A stretch of 64,000 bases of DNA from Parasphingorhabdus litoris DSM 22379. Lineage in GTDB: Bacteria > Pseudomonadota > Alphaproteobacteria > Sphingomonadales > Sphingomonadaceae. Positions 18,274 to 26,746 of this stretch are shown here, piece by piece. The notes under the pieces are model-generated. The model saw only the letters and a program-made list of their open reading frames with translations, did no database searches and had not been told where the DNA came from. The stretch lies in contig NZ_CP086727.1 of NCBI RefSeq assembly GCF_020906275.1, positions 620,001-684,000 on the forward strand, read 5' to 3'. Both the position numbers and the translations under genes were made by a program. The first letter of the stretch is position 1. The number at the start of each line of letters is the position of its first letter.

Positions 18274-18777
18274 TCATTTCCAATCCTCTTCTGACATGGC
18301 TTTACCGGTTTCGATCATGCTCTTGAGGTTGCTGAGTACTGCCGGCCATCCTTCCCGAACACCTTTGTCCATGTCGGAACCGGGCTCCAATTCGCTATGA
18401 GTGACGGTGAGCCTAGTATCTGGGCCCAGCGCGACTAGCTCATAGGTTACTCGCGACAATTTGGCGGGATTGTCGGCATCAGTGTCAAACGCCCAGCTCC
18501 AGACCATTTTGTTTGGCGGATCAATTTCGAGAATTTGGCCTCGGGTCGCGACCTTTCCGCTGCCATCCGCTGTGACATGTTCCCAGCGCGATCCCTGTTT
18601 CCAGTCCGATTCATTATAGTGACCCCAATAAGCCTTTGTTATCTCGCGGTCGATCAGACCATTCCACACCTTTTCTTGGCTAGCGGCGATATAGATCGTG
18701 TACACGAAATCGGGCGTGCATGGCTCTCCGGTCGAGGCGCGGGTAGGAATGGTTTTGATAAGTGTTGAATCAGGCAC
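18274..18777 (-). CDS. AHSA1/SRPBCC domain protein paired with an ArsR regulator
   Basis: 167 aa. The START-like SRPBCC fold of the Aha1-like (AHSA1) family: FVYTIYIAASQEKVWNGLID, YWGHYNESDWKQGSRWEH and the final helix GWPAVLSNLKSMIETGK. These proteins bind hydrophobic ligands; a precise role is unknown. Its start overlaps the end of the ArsR gene by eight bases, so translation is coupled. ArsR plus AHSA1 pairs are common and usually autoregulated. Confidence 0.9.
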   Translation of the reverse strand: MPDSTLIKTIPTRASTGEPCTPDFVYTIYIAASQEKVWNGLIDREITKAYWGHYNESDWKQGSRWEHVTADGSGKVATRGQILEIDPPNKMVWSWAFDTDADNPAKLSRVTYELVALGPDTRLTVTHSELEPGSDMDKGVREGWPAVLSNLKSMIETGKAMSEEDWK

Positions 18778-19108
18778 GGCGTTTCTCCTCTTTGGTTTTT
18801 TGCTCCGCTTCGATTTGATCCTTGAATTCGGTCAGTGCGGCGATGCGGGCATCTTCAAACTTGCCAACCCAGCGATGGACAATATCGCCAAGCGGAACCG
18901 GGTTAAGATAGTGAAGTTTGGTTCGGCCCTGCCAATGGACGGACACCAGATTGGCTTTTTCCAATATGCCGAGATGTTTCGCCACACCCTGCCGGGACAT
19001 GGGAAAACCCTCGCACAGATCATTCAGGCTCTGTCCGCCTTTTTCGAACAAGCGGTCGAGAAGCAGGCGGCGCGACTCATCGGCCAGGGCGTGGAATATA
19101 TCAGTCAT
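18770..19108 (-). CDS. ArsR/SmtB-family transcriptional regulator
   Basis: 112 aa from the ATG at 19108, which has GGCGAG just upstream and gives the family start MTDIFHALADESRRLLLDRL. The winged helix lies at about residues 20-80 (SLNDLCEGFPMSRQGVAKHLGILEKANLV, then WQGRTKLHYLNPVPL). No CxCxD-type metal site is seen, so it belongs to the metal-independent group found beside AHSA1 proteins. A perfect 20-bp dyad 10 bases upstream of its start is a likely autoregulatory operator. Confidence 0.92.
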   Translation of the reverse strand: MTDIFHALADESRRLLLDRLFEKGGQSLNDLCEGFPMSRQGVAKHLGILEKANLVSVHWQGRTKLHYLNPVPLGDIVHRWVGKFEDARIAALTEFKDQIEAEQKTKEEKRRA

Positions 19109-19118
19109 GCTCGCCATT

Positions 19119-19138
19119 ATGCAACCATTTAGTTGCAT
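19119..19138. promoter_or_regulatory. Perfect dyad upstream of the arsR-AHSA1 operon, probable operator
   Basis: ATGCAAC-CATTTA-GTTGCAT: 7-bp arms around a 6-base spacer, lying 11-30 bases before the start codon at 19108. ArsR-family repressors bind such dyads over their own promoters. Confidence 0.7.
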
Positions 19139-19400
19139 GTCAAGAATATTGTTCGATGACGTAGATAATGATGCAGGATCCAATGGCTGCTGGCTTTCCT
19201 ACATCGCCCAAAAAAGCTAAGGCTATTGCTGCTCTTGCTCAGCTTTCAATATCAGCCCTGCACATTGCCAGCGCCTGCAGACGCAAGCTTAAAAGGGGGT
19301 GTGATCTGTGTGAACTTTGGCTTGAGATGGCGTGGAGAAAACGACGCAATGGACCTAATATGGACGCGGTACGCTAATTAGATATTTTTTGGGCCAATCT

Positions 19401-19994
19401 TTAATGCTTTTGGAGGGGTTTGCGCCATTTGGCATAGAGCCGAATGATTAATGCTACGAAAAATATGCCGGAACCAACCATGCCGACATGATTTAGTTCC
19501 GGATCGGCCAGTCGCCCGAGATAGATAAAAACATAGATAAACCAGATATAATGAATTCCAAAAACATGAAGCCGTTTCCAGTTTTTACCCAACAGTTTCA
19601 TTGACCAGTTGTTGGACGTTAAGGCCATCACATAGATCATGAAATAGGCAAGTCCGCCGCCTAATATTGTGATTAATTCTGGCGGCGCTTTAGCGATAAC
19701 CAGATAATAGATCAGTGCCGCCAGATGCACGCTATGTGTCCATGCAAAGGCCAGTCCCCATTGTCGTCTCTGCCGCATCAGGGTTTTAGTTAGGTCATTT
19801 TTGGACAGTCGGAAAAGCGTTGAGGCAAGGTAGGCGGTCAGAAACACAGGCACACCCACCCGCGAGGTCCAGCGAGCGGAAAGCTGCGCGCCTTCGAGAT
19901 GCTCTGTGCCCGTGATGAAGCCCGCTCCAACTGCACCGATGCTGAGAAGCAAGCCGATAAGAAGCGGTGTCCAACGGGATGCTAATAAACTCAT
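19401..19994 (-). CDS. Ferric-reductase-like membrane protein (MsrQ/YedZ-type heme-binding fold)
   Basis: 197 aa from the ATG at 19994, which overlaps the preceding stop (ATGA); a GTG at 20012 also exists. About six transmembrane helices with histidines in two of them (FAWTHSVHLAALIYYL and KRLHVFGIHYIWFIYV) match the ferric-reductase-like transmembrane domain that binds b-type heme in MsrQ/YedZ. No msrP-like partner is adjacent. It is translationally coupled to a DksA-like zinc finger gene, which is an odd pairing. Confidence 0.82.
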   Translation of the reverse strand: MSLLASRWTPLLIGLLLSIGAVGAGFITGTEHLEGAQLSARWTSRVGVPVFLTAYLASTLFRLSKNDLTKTLMRQRRQWGLAFAWTHSVHLAALIYYLVIAKAPPELITILGGGLAYFMIYVMALTSNNWSMKLLGKNWKRLHVFGIHYIWFIYVFIYLGRLADPELNHVGMVGSGIFFVALIIRLYAKWRKPLQKH

Positions 19995-20338
19995 GAAGCG
20001 CAACCTATGCACAGCGCCGCCGCCGGATCAATCTCCAGACGTTTATAGGCAATGGGTTCTCCGCATTCGGCGCACCAGCCATATTCGTCTTCGTCGATAC
20101 GGTTGAGCGCTATGTCGATACGCGCCAAGTCATGGACTCGCCGACGTGCTTCGGCCTGCGCCATTTCCTGTTGCTGCATCGCATCCATTCGGGACAGGCG
20201 GCCAACACTTTGCTGGTCAAGCTCGACGGTATCGCTCCAACCGGCTGCTTCTTCATCCAGCGCCTTGAGCTCGGCCTGTCGCTGCAGCAGCAGGGCCTTC
20301 AGGGTCGCGATCTCACGTTCGGAAAGATCATCCGCCAC
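19991..20338 (-). CDS. TraR/DksA-family C4 zinc-finger protein
   Basis: 115 aa. An N-terminal coiled-coil half (about 5-75, rich in Glu/Gln/Arg) is followed by the zinc knuckle CAECGEPIAYKRLEIDPAAA...CIGC, the CxxC-x17-CxxC pattern of the family. Shorter than DksA (about 150 aa) and close in size to TraR-like or DksA2 paralogues that act in the RNA polymerase secondary channel. The stop overlaps the ATG of the ferric-reductase-like gene by four bases. Confidence 0.9.
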   Translation of the reverse strand: MADDLSEREIATLKALLLQRQAELKALDEEAAGWSDTVELDQQSVGRLSRMDAMQQQEMAQAEARRRVHDLARIDIALNRIDEDEYGWCAECGEPIAYKRLEIDPAAALCIGCAS

Positions 20339-20343
20339 AGCGG

Positions 20344-21681
20344 CTATTTAGTTTTCGGCGCGAGTAGATCCAATGCCGCAGCCGTCATCGCTTCAGTTCC
20401 CAAGGTCACCGACTCTCTTGGTGCTACCTTAAAGAAAGGCGAGTGATGCGATGGCACGGGGGCGCCGCCGGCTTCTTCGCGATCAAAATCGGTTTGCGGC
20501 GTCCCACCGACATTGAAATAGACCCCGGGCACATCGGTATTGGGTGCCACGAAATAGGCGAAATCTTCACCGCCCATGCCTTGGCGTGGTTTATTGTCGA
20601 ATATGTTGGCGCCAAAGCGATCGGTAAACACATTTTGAATGCGTTTCGTTAGAGCAGCGTCGTTATAAACAGCAGGCGTTGATTCATGAGACACCTTCAC
20701 TTCAGGCAGCTTGTCTTCGGGTAGATCGTTCATTCTACCAACATTCGCCGCCACCCGTTTAATGCCCGAGAGCAGCTTTTGCCGCGTTTCATCTTCATCA
20801 GAGCGGACGGTCAATTGCATGACGGCGCGATCCGAAATGATATTATGTTTGAAACCACTATGGAAGGATCCGACCGTTATAACGGCGGGTTTCAGTGGTG
20901 CTATTTCGCGGCTGATGATGGTCTGAAGGCCCATGATGATTTGAGCACCCATGACAATCGGGTCTTTGCCGCGATGGGGTGAGGCACCATGCGCGCCAAC
21001 ACCATGAACGATAATGTCAACTGTATCGACCGACGAATAGCTAATCCCTTCGCTCAATGCCAGTTTACCGGTGGGCGTGTCCGCACTGACATGAAATGCC
21101 ATGGCAAAGTCGGGTTTTGGGAAGCGGCTGTAAAGGCCATCATCCATCATCATCTTGGCCCCGCCAATACGTTCTTCGGCCGGTTGGGCAACGAGGACAA
21201 TCGTGCCGCGCCACTGGTCCTTCATTGCCGACAAGCGCCGCGCTGTTCCAATTAGTGACGTAATGTGCACATCATGGCCGCAAGCATGCATGACGGGCTT
21301 TTCCTCGCCATCGATACTGACCTGTGTGACGGTGGACATATAATCCAGTCCGCTATCTTCGACGAGCGGCAAGCCGTCCATATCGGCGCGCAGCATCAAG
21401 GTAGGGCCGTCGCCATTTTTCATGACGGCGACGACACCGGTACCACCGACTTTTTCGGTTACATCCCATCCGACGGCACGCCATTCCTTGGCAATGATCC
21501 CGGCAGTACGGACCTCCTTGTAGGAGAGTTCAGGGTTGCGATGAAAATCCTTGAACAAAGCTTCGAGCTTGGCGTCATAATCCGCTGAGATGGCTTTCGC
21601 GAGATCGTTCGATTGAGCCCGAACAGGTGCGCTGGTTAGAAGAGCGCTGCCCGCGGCCAAAGCCAGAATCATATGTTTCAA
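20344..21681 (-). CDS. Exported M20-family amidohydrolase (hippurate-hydrolase-like)
   Basis: 445 aa from a TTG at 21681, eight bases after GGGGAG; it encodes MKHMILALAAGSALLTSAPV, a signal peptide ending in RAQ. The longer frame to 21825 lacks these signals. The M20D metallopeptidase fold shows LRADMDGLPLVE, the metal-binding HACGHDVHI, QPAEERIGGA, and the dimerisation domain from about 230 to 345, then GMGGEDFAYF. Such enzymes hydrolyse N-acyl or peptide bonds in the periplasm. The DksA-like gene starts only five bases beyond the stop. Confidence 0.92.
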   Translation of the reverse strand: MKHMILALAAGSALLTSAPVRAQSNDLAKAISADYDAKLEALFKDFHRNPELSYKEVRTAGIIAKEWRAVGWDVTEKVGGTGVVAVMKNGDGPTLMLRADMDGLPLVEDSGLDYMSTVTQVSIDGEEKPVMHACGHDVHITSLIGTARRLSAMKDQWRGTIVLVAQPAEERIGGAKMMMDDGLYSRFPKPDFAMAFHVSADTPTGKLALSEGISYSSVDTVDIIVHGVGAHGASPHRGKDPIVMGAQIIMGLQTIISREIAPLKPAVITVGSFHSGFKHNIISDRAVMQLTVRSDEDETRQKLLSGIKRVAANVGRMNDLPEDKLPEVKVSHESTPAVYNDAALTKRIQNVFTDRFGANIFDNKPRQGMGGEDFAYFVAPNTDVPGVYFNVGGTPQTDFDREEAGGAPVPSHHSPFFKVAPRESVTLGTEAMTAAALDLLAPKTK

Positions 21682-21709
21682 GATTTTTCTCCCCGTAGAA
21701 TTTTTCTCC

Positions 21710-22102
21710 TTATGCAGGCCCAACGCGAAAAGCGCAAAGCTTGTTGCCTTCCGGATCACGAAAATAGGCAGCGTAAAAGGCTTGCGGTCCTTCGCCGCCG
21801 CGAACACCGGGCGCGCCTTCATCACTGCCGCCCAGTTCTATGGCCTTATTGTAAAAGCTGTCGATCTGGGATCGTTGCTCGAAGGGAATAGCGATCATAT
21901 TGCCATTGCCTGGAACTGCCGCTTCCCCATTATAAGGCTGAGTGATGGCAAGGGATGGCGCTCCCATTTCGGTACCATAAAGCGTGAAGCCGCCCTCTTC
22001 GAGTTCCATCAATCGTTTGGCTCCGATTTCGCCAAGCAGAGCATCATAATATTCGCGGGCTTTTTCAACATTGTTGGTACCTAAAGTCGCATATCCAATC
22101 AT
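21710..22102 (-). CDS. VOC (glyoxalase/bleomycin resistance) family protein 1
   Basis: 130 aa, a complete beta-alpha-beta-beta-beta VOC module pair starting MIGYATLGTNNVEKAREYYD and ending YFRDPEGNKLCAFRVG. It is the paralogue of the next upstream gene (22107-22490), four bases away. The family covers lyases, dioxygenases and binding proteins; the reaction is not predictable here. Confidence 0.9.
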   Translation of the reverse strand: MIGYATLGTNNVEKAREYYDALLGEIGAKRLMELEEGGFTLYGTEMGAPSLAITQPYNGEAAVPGNGNMIAIPFEQRSQIDSFYNKAIELGGSDEGAPGVRGGEGPQAFYAAYFRDPEGNKLCAFRVGPA

Positions 22103-22106
22103 AGTC

Positions 22107-22490
22107 TCAACCTCCCATATTCATTTTGCAGACACAAAGTTTGTTGCCGTCAAGATCACGGAAATAGGCACCGTAAAAGACATCTGGCGCGCGCCAGCCA
22201 GGTTCACCTTCATCGACCGCGCCCAGTTCAAGGGCCTTGGCATGTAGGGCGTCAATCTGATCGGTATCATCGAAAGACAGAGCGACCATTGTGCCATTGC
22301 CGAAACAGGCTTCGTTGCCATCATAAGGATTGGTGATGCAAATCATCGGCTGGCCGGGTTTTTTGCCGTAAAACTGACCGCCAAGCGGCGTCTGAAACAG
22401 TTTTTTGACGTCCGTGCCTTCGAAAAGCTTGTCGTAAAATTCAACGGCTTTGTCTTTATCATTGGTGCCGAGCATGGTGTAAGTGATCAT
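22107..22490 (-). CDS. VOC (glyoxalase/bleomycin resistance) family protein 2
   Basis: 127 aa; begins MITYTMLGTNDKDKAVEFYD and ends YFRDLDGNKLCVCKMN, clearly paralogous to the downstream gene over its whole length. Tandem duplication four bases apart within one operon suggests recent functional divergence or dosage. GGAG-type ribosome site lies just upstream (AGGAGAAATACAG). Confidence 0.9.
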   Translation of the reverse strand: MITYTMLGTNDKDKAVEFYDKLFEGTDVKKLFQTPLGGQFYGKKPGQPMICITNPYDGNEACFGNGTMVALSFDDTDQIDALHAKALELGAVDEGEPGWRAPDVFYGAYFRDLDGNKLCVCKMNMGG

Positions 22491-22553
22491 CTGTATTTCT
22501 CCTGATTGAGAACCGATTAAGGGTTTGTTGATTCGGTTTCGGAGTGAAACCTA

Positions 22554-23705
22554 TCATTCACAGAAATAGATGCAATGACCTGCCGGATCATTTTCCGGAA
22601 CTTGTGTTCGGTAGAATGCAGTGCCCTGCTCGCGCGCTGGATTAATCCATAAACCGGACTTCAGAGCATAGGCTTCACCGCTATGCCCAAAGCGCATTTC
22701 ACCATCACCAAAAGGATCATCTTTGCAAGATGCGCGGCGTCCCGGCGCGGCGAGTATGTGGACCGCCAAGCCATAAGCACAGAAATAACCGTCTTCGCTA
22801 TTGCCGTTTGTGCCATCATATTGCCATGCGGGATGTGTCATTGTGGCGATGCTGGCCGGGCTCAGAAAGCTGCCGTCATTAAGCAAAAACATTTGCCCGG
22901 CCTTGGCAAGATCACGGGCGGAAATGCGCAGGCCGCCTTGTGGACTGAATATCGAACCGGTCTTGCCAAGCTGATAATTACGAAGGTCGCAGCCACCATT
23001 GCTCTCGGGAACCACGGAACACGCCTCTCTTATGCCGCGTAGGTCGTCGCGCGCGACGTCGCCGTTGGCGCGATATAGAGTCACAGCGGCCATGATTTTC
23101 TGGTCACTGCACAAGGTCCAGTTGAAACAGGCGTCGAGTGCCAGAGGATCGAACAGCTCTTCCTTCATGATCTGGTCAAAGCGTTTGCCTGTTGCCGCTT
23201 CCATTACCGCAGCGATCACTGGAAAATTGAGATTGGAATAGGTGAAATATTGGCCGGGAGGATGATCGGCGTCCCAGGCCCTTGGATCCTTCAGCTCGTT
23301 TTCCAGCTTTACATCCATCGGCAAGGCATAATTTATGCCGTCGCGCAGACCTGATTGATGCGAGAGCAATTGTCGTAACGTGATTGGAATGTCGGGATAG
23401 TTAGCGTTGCGCAGCTGCCAACCCAGATAATCCGAAACATCCGCATCAAGTTTTAGCAGTTTTTTTTCGGTAAGCCGCATGACTGCGAGGCTGACAAAAA
23501 GTTTTGAAATAGATGCGATGCGCACTGGGTCATCCGCCATCAACGCGCGTCCGGTTTCGCGATTGGATAGCCCTTGAATCGCTACGGTTGCTATATGATC
23601 GCCGTCAAAGCTGACCTTTACAGCAGCTGGGGGCGTTTCATTCTGTGCAGTCAATGGGCTGGCACCGAGCATCATTATGCCAAAAAAAACGGAGCAAAAG
23701 CGCAT
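22554..23705 (-). CDS. Exported serine hydrolase, beta-lactamase class C / penicillin-binding fold
   Basis: 383 aa from the ATG at 23705, nine bases after GGAG; a signal peptide (MRFCSVFFGIMMLGASPLTA) follows. The nucleophile motif SISK is at residues 65-68, the Tyr motif is YSNLNFP, and HSGEAYA supplies the third-motif equivalent. The fold is shared by AmpC-type lactamases, esterases and DD-peptidases; esterase or peptidase function is as likely as antibiotic resistance. Its ribosome site and start codon lie inside the terminator hairpin of the preceding DUF3617 gene, an unusual arrangement. Confidence 0.88.
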   Translation of the reverse strand: MRFCSVFFGIMMLGASPLTAQNETPPAAVKVSFDGDHIATVAIQGLSNRETGRALMADDPVRIASISKLFVSLAVMRLTEKKLLKLDADVSDYLGWQLRNANYPDIPITLRQLLSHQSGLRDGINYALPMDVKLENELKDPRAWDADHPPGQYFTYSNLNFPVIAAVMEAATGKRFDQIMKEELFDPLALDACFNWTLCSDQKIMAAVTLYRANGDVARDDLRGIREACSVVPESNGGCDLRNYQLGKTGSIFSPQGGLRISARDLAKAGQMFLLNDGSFLSPASIATMTHPAWQYDGTNGNSEDGYFCAYGLAVHILAAPGRRASCKDDPFGDGEMRFGHSGEAYALKSGLWINPAREQGTAFYRTQVPENDPAGHCIYFCE

Positions 23706-23722
23706 GGCTCTTGCTCCGTTTT
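23686..23722 (-). terminator. Bidirectional-looking terminator that contains the start site of the serine hydrolase gene
   Basis: A 12-bp stem AAAACGGAGCAA / TTGCTCCGTTTT, with a further inner AGC/GCT pair. Leftward, it is followed by a run of eight T residues (plus-strand A8 at 23682-23689) and sits 23 bases after the DUF3617 stop. The GGAG of the next gene is in the 5' arm and its ATG (23703-23705) is in the loop. Rightward it is followed by TTTTTG. Confidence 0.8.
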
Positions 23723-23745
23723 TGATCAGATCTGGAAACAACCGA

Positions 23746-24285
23746 CTAGCCTGCTGGGCATTTGCCAATGCGTTTGCCGTTATTCTTGGCGGTAATGTTC
23801 ATCTTCATGCCGCCAGCGCCGCCATCCATGGTCATCGTCATTTCATAGCTGCTAGGACCATATTGGCCGGTCATCGCCATGTTCATGTCACCCGGTGCAC
23901 CAACGTTGGAGCAGGACATCTCGGAATCAATCGCGCCGCCGCTCATATCAAATTTCTTGATTTTGCAATCGGTCTGCTCTTGTGCCGCGAAAAATTCTGC
24001 ACCCGGGTTCTTGGCTTGCTCTTCGGTAACGCACGTCTTGGTGACTGTTTTGCGTCCCTTCATGCCGTCAATCATTCCGGCAGGAGCGCCCTCCGGTAGG
24101 CCTTCGATTTGTACATCGACAATCTCAACCGTGTTTTCCCATTCGCCTGGCTCTAGCGTAACTTCGTTCATAACCTTCGCAACTTCGTCGGCACTGATAT
24201 TGCCGTCGCCGTCCGCATCGGCCTTGTTGCTGGAGCAGCCCGCCATCAAGGTCACGGCAGCCACCGATAAAACTATCTTCTTCAC
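23746..24285 (-). CDS. DUF3617 family lipoprotein
   Basis: 179 aa from a GTG at 24285, eight bases after GAGGG. It encodes MKKIVLSVAAVTLMAGCSS, a lipoprotein signal with lipobox MAGC; the longer frame to 24381 has none. The mature protein shows the DUF3617 pattern: LEPGEWENTVEI near the start, KTCVTEEQAKNP, C-rich sites and repeated methionine-threonine strands (YEMTMTMDGGAGGMKMNITA). A short Asp-rich stretch DADGDGNISADEV resembles an EF-hand loop. Function unknown; found throughout sphingomonads. Confidence 0.87.
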   Translation of the reverse strand: MKKIVLSVAAVTLMAGCSSNKADADGDGNISADEVAKVMNEVTLEPGEWENTVEIVDVQIEGLPEGAPAGMIDGMKGRKTVTKTCVTEEQAKNPGAEFFAAQEQTDCKIKKFDMSGGAIDSEMSCSNVGAPGDMNMAMTGQYGPSSYEMTMTMDGGAGGMKMNITAKNNGKRIGKCPAG

Positions 24286-24425
24286 TTGGATTTCCCTCGT
24301 TAATTTTCTGAACCCCGATCGGCCATAAACCGAATGATCAGCATTGTAAATTTGGGAAGTGTAACATCTCAACAGCCGCAATATTGGGGGATGACAATGG
24401 ACACGTTTTGTTCCATATCTAATTC

Positions 24426-26603
24426 ATGGCAAAATTGGTAATTAGAGAAGGTTTGGCAGAGCCTGAAACAGACGAGAATTTCGTCCCTCACAAACCTGTT
24501 CGTCCTGAGAAATTAGAGGGCGGAAAAGCGTTTAAGCTGGTCAGCGATTTTGAACCATCGGGTGATCAACCCGAGGCAATAAAAGAGCTGGTCGACGGGA
24601 TAAAGTCTGAGGAGCTTGATCAGGTACTGCTGGGGGTCACGGGCTCAGGCAAAACCTTTACAATGGCAAAGATTATTGAGGAAAGTCAGCGCCCGGCGCT
24701 GATATTGGCGCCGAACAAGATACTCGCAGCGCAGCTATATGGTGAGTTTAAAAGCTTCTTTCCTGACAATGCGGTAGAATATTTTGTCAGCTATTATGAC
24801 TATTATCAGCCCGAAGCCTATGTAGCGCGGTCGGACACCTATATCGAAAAGGAAAGCTCGGTAAACGAGGCGATTGACCGGATGCGCCATAGTGCGACCC
24901 GGTCGCTGCTGGAGCGGGACGATGTGATTATCGTCGCGTCTGTGTCCTGCCTTTATGGTATCGGTTCGGTCGAGACCTATTCGGCGATGATCTTCGATCT
25001 CAAAAAAGAGCAGGCGGTGGATCAGCGGGATATTATCCGCAAGCTTGTTTCGCTTCAGTATAAACGCAATGATCAGGCTTTTGCGCGCGGCAATTTCCGG
25101 GTGCGCGGCGACAATCTAGAAATATTCCCGTCGCATTATGAGGATATGGCGTGGCGGATTTCCTTCTTTGGCGACGAGATCGAGGAGATTGTTGAATTTG
25201 ATCCGCTGACTGGGAAAAAGGGTGCGAGCCTAAATCAGATCCGGATTTTCGCTAACTCCCACTATGTGACGCCCGGCCCAACAATGAAACAGGCGATGGA
25301 AGCGATCAAGTTGGAACTTGGCGTGCGGCTCAAAGAGCTAGAGGCCGAGGGCAAGTTGTTGGAGCATCAGCGGCTGGAGCAGCGGACTAATTTCGATCTG
25401 GAAATGATCGGGGCGACCGGCAGCTGCGCAGGTATTGAGAATTATTCCCGGTTCCTGACCGGTCGTTTGCCGGGCGAGCCGCCACCGACTTTATTTGAAT
25501 ATTTGCCCGACAATGCCTTGCTGTTTGTGGATGAAAGCCATCAGACGATCCCGCAAATCGGCGCGATGTCAAAAGGCGATCACCGCCGCAAGATCACGCT
25601 GGCCGAATATGGGTTCCGTCTGCCGAGCTGTATCGATAACCGTCCTTTGCGGTTCAACGAATGGGACGCGATGCGTCCGCAGACTGTCAGTGTTTCGGCG
25701 ACACCCGGTCCATGGGAGATGGAACAGACCGGCGGTGTGTTTGCAGAGCAGGTGATCCGGCCGACCGGGCTGATCGACCCACCGGTGGAAATCAAGCCGG
25801 TTGAGGATCAGGTCGATGATCTGATCAACGAATGCAAAAAGGTCGCGCAGCAGGGTTATAGGACTTTAGTGACGACGCTTACCAAGCGCATGGCAGAGGA
25901 CCTGACCGAGTTCATGCACGAGGCCGGCTTGAAGGTTCGTTATATGCATAGCGACGTCGAGACATTGGAACGGATTGAATTGATCCGGGATCTCCGGCTT
26001 GGCGTGTATGATGTTCTGGTTGGGATCAACCTGCTGCGCGAAGGTCTTGATATTCCGGAATGCGGACTGGTCGCGATACTGGATGCGGACAAGGAGGGGT
26101 TTCTGCGCTCCGAAACTTCGCTGATCCAGACCATCGGTCGCGCGGCGCGGAATGTGGAAGGCCGGGTGATTCTCTATGCGGACCGGATTACCGGTTCGAT
26201 GGAGCGTGCGCTCAATGAAACGAACCGGCGCCGTGAGAAGCAGGAGGCTTTTAACAAGTTAAACGGGATCACGCCGCAAACCATCAAGAAAAATATCGGT
26301 GATATTGTCGCCCATGTTGCGAGCAAGGACCAAGTCACGGTACCGATTGATGATGAGACCGAACATCTGGTCGGGCACAATCTGCGCAGCCATATCGAAA
26401 GCTTGGAAAAACGCATGCGCGATGCGGCGGCTGATCTGGAATTTGAGGAAGCGGGACGGTTGCGTGATGAAATTCGCAAGCTGGAGGCTGATGAACTGGG
26501 CCTTCCTGCCGATTTGCAATTGGCCAAGCCAAAGGGCCGGGCGACTGAAGGCAAACCGGGCACACGCAAGATGCGCTATGGCAAGACGCAGCGGAAATTT
26601 TGA
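24426..26603 (+). CDS. uvrB: Excinuclease ABC subunit UvrB
   Basis: 725 aa. UvrB verifies DNA damage delivered by UvrA and recruits UvrC. Walker A GVTGSGKT is at about residues 70-77, about 30 residues later than in E. coli because of an N-terminal extension (residues 1-35). The beta-hairpin [12 protein letters not shown], helicase motifs [33 protein letters not shown], and [10 protein letters not shown] are present. A UVR domain sits near 635-670 ([20 protein letters not shown]). It is monocistronic, with a 140-bp gap upstream of the DUF3617 gene. Confidence 0.98.
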   Translation: MAKLVIREGLAEPETDENFVPHKPVRPEKLEGGKAFKLVSDFEPSGDQPEAIKELVDGIKSEELDQVLLGVTGSGKTFTMAKIIEESQRPALILAPNKILAAQLYGEFKSFFPDNAVEYFVSYYDYYQPEAYVARSDTYIEKESSVNEAIDRMRHSATRSLLERDDVIIVASVSCLYGIGSVETYSAMIFDLKKEQAVDQRDIIRKLVSLQYKRNDQAFARGNFRVRGDNLEIFPSHYEDMAWRISFFGDEIEEIVEFDPLTGKKGASLNQIRIFANSHYVTPGPTMKQAMEAIKLELGVRLKELEAEGKLLEHQRLEQRTNFDLEMIGATGSCAGIENYSRFLTGRLPGEPPPTLFEYLPDNALLFVDESHQTIPQIGAMSKGDHRRKITLAEYGFRLPSCIDNRPLRFNEWDAMRPQTVSVSATPGPWEMEQTGGVFAEQVIRPTGLIDPPVEIKPVEDQVDDLINECKKVAQQGYRTLVTTLTKRMAEDLTEFMHEAGLKVRYMHSDVETLERIELIRDLRLGVYDVLVGINLLREGLDIPECGLVAILDADKEGFLRSETSLIQTIGRAARNVEGRVILYADRITGSMERALNETNRRREKQEAFNKLNGITPQTIKKNIGDIVAHVASKDQVTVPIDDETEHLVGHNLRSHIESLEKRMRDAAADLEFEEAGRLRDEIRKLEADELGLPADLQLAKPKGRATEGKPGTRKMRYGKTQRKF

Positions 26604-26746
26604 GCCAATTTGAGCGGAGCCGCAATTGGCATTGGACCGGAATTCTCGACTAACGACCATTTTGGATCGACCAACGACAGCGATCGTCTTGATCGCTTGA
26701 TAGGCAAGGTTCATTCTCAGGTCACAACGATCCGTGGAGAGACAAG

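Noticed and set aside
19168..19377. 69-codon rightward frame between ArsR and the ferric-reductase-like gene
   Set aside because: No ribosome site, no domain, unlike composition; the area is best read as an empty 290-bp spacer.
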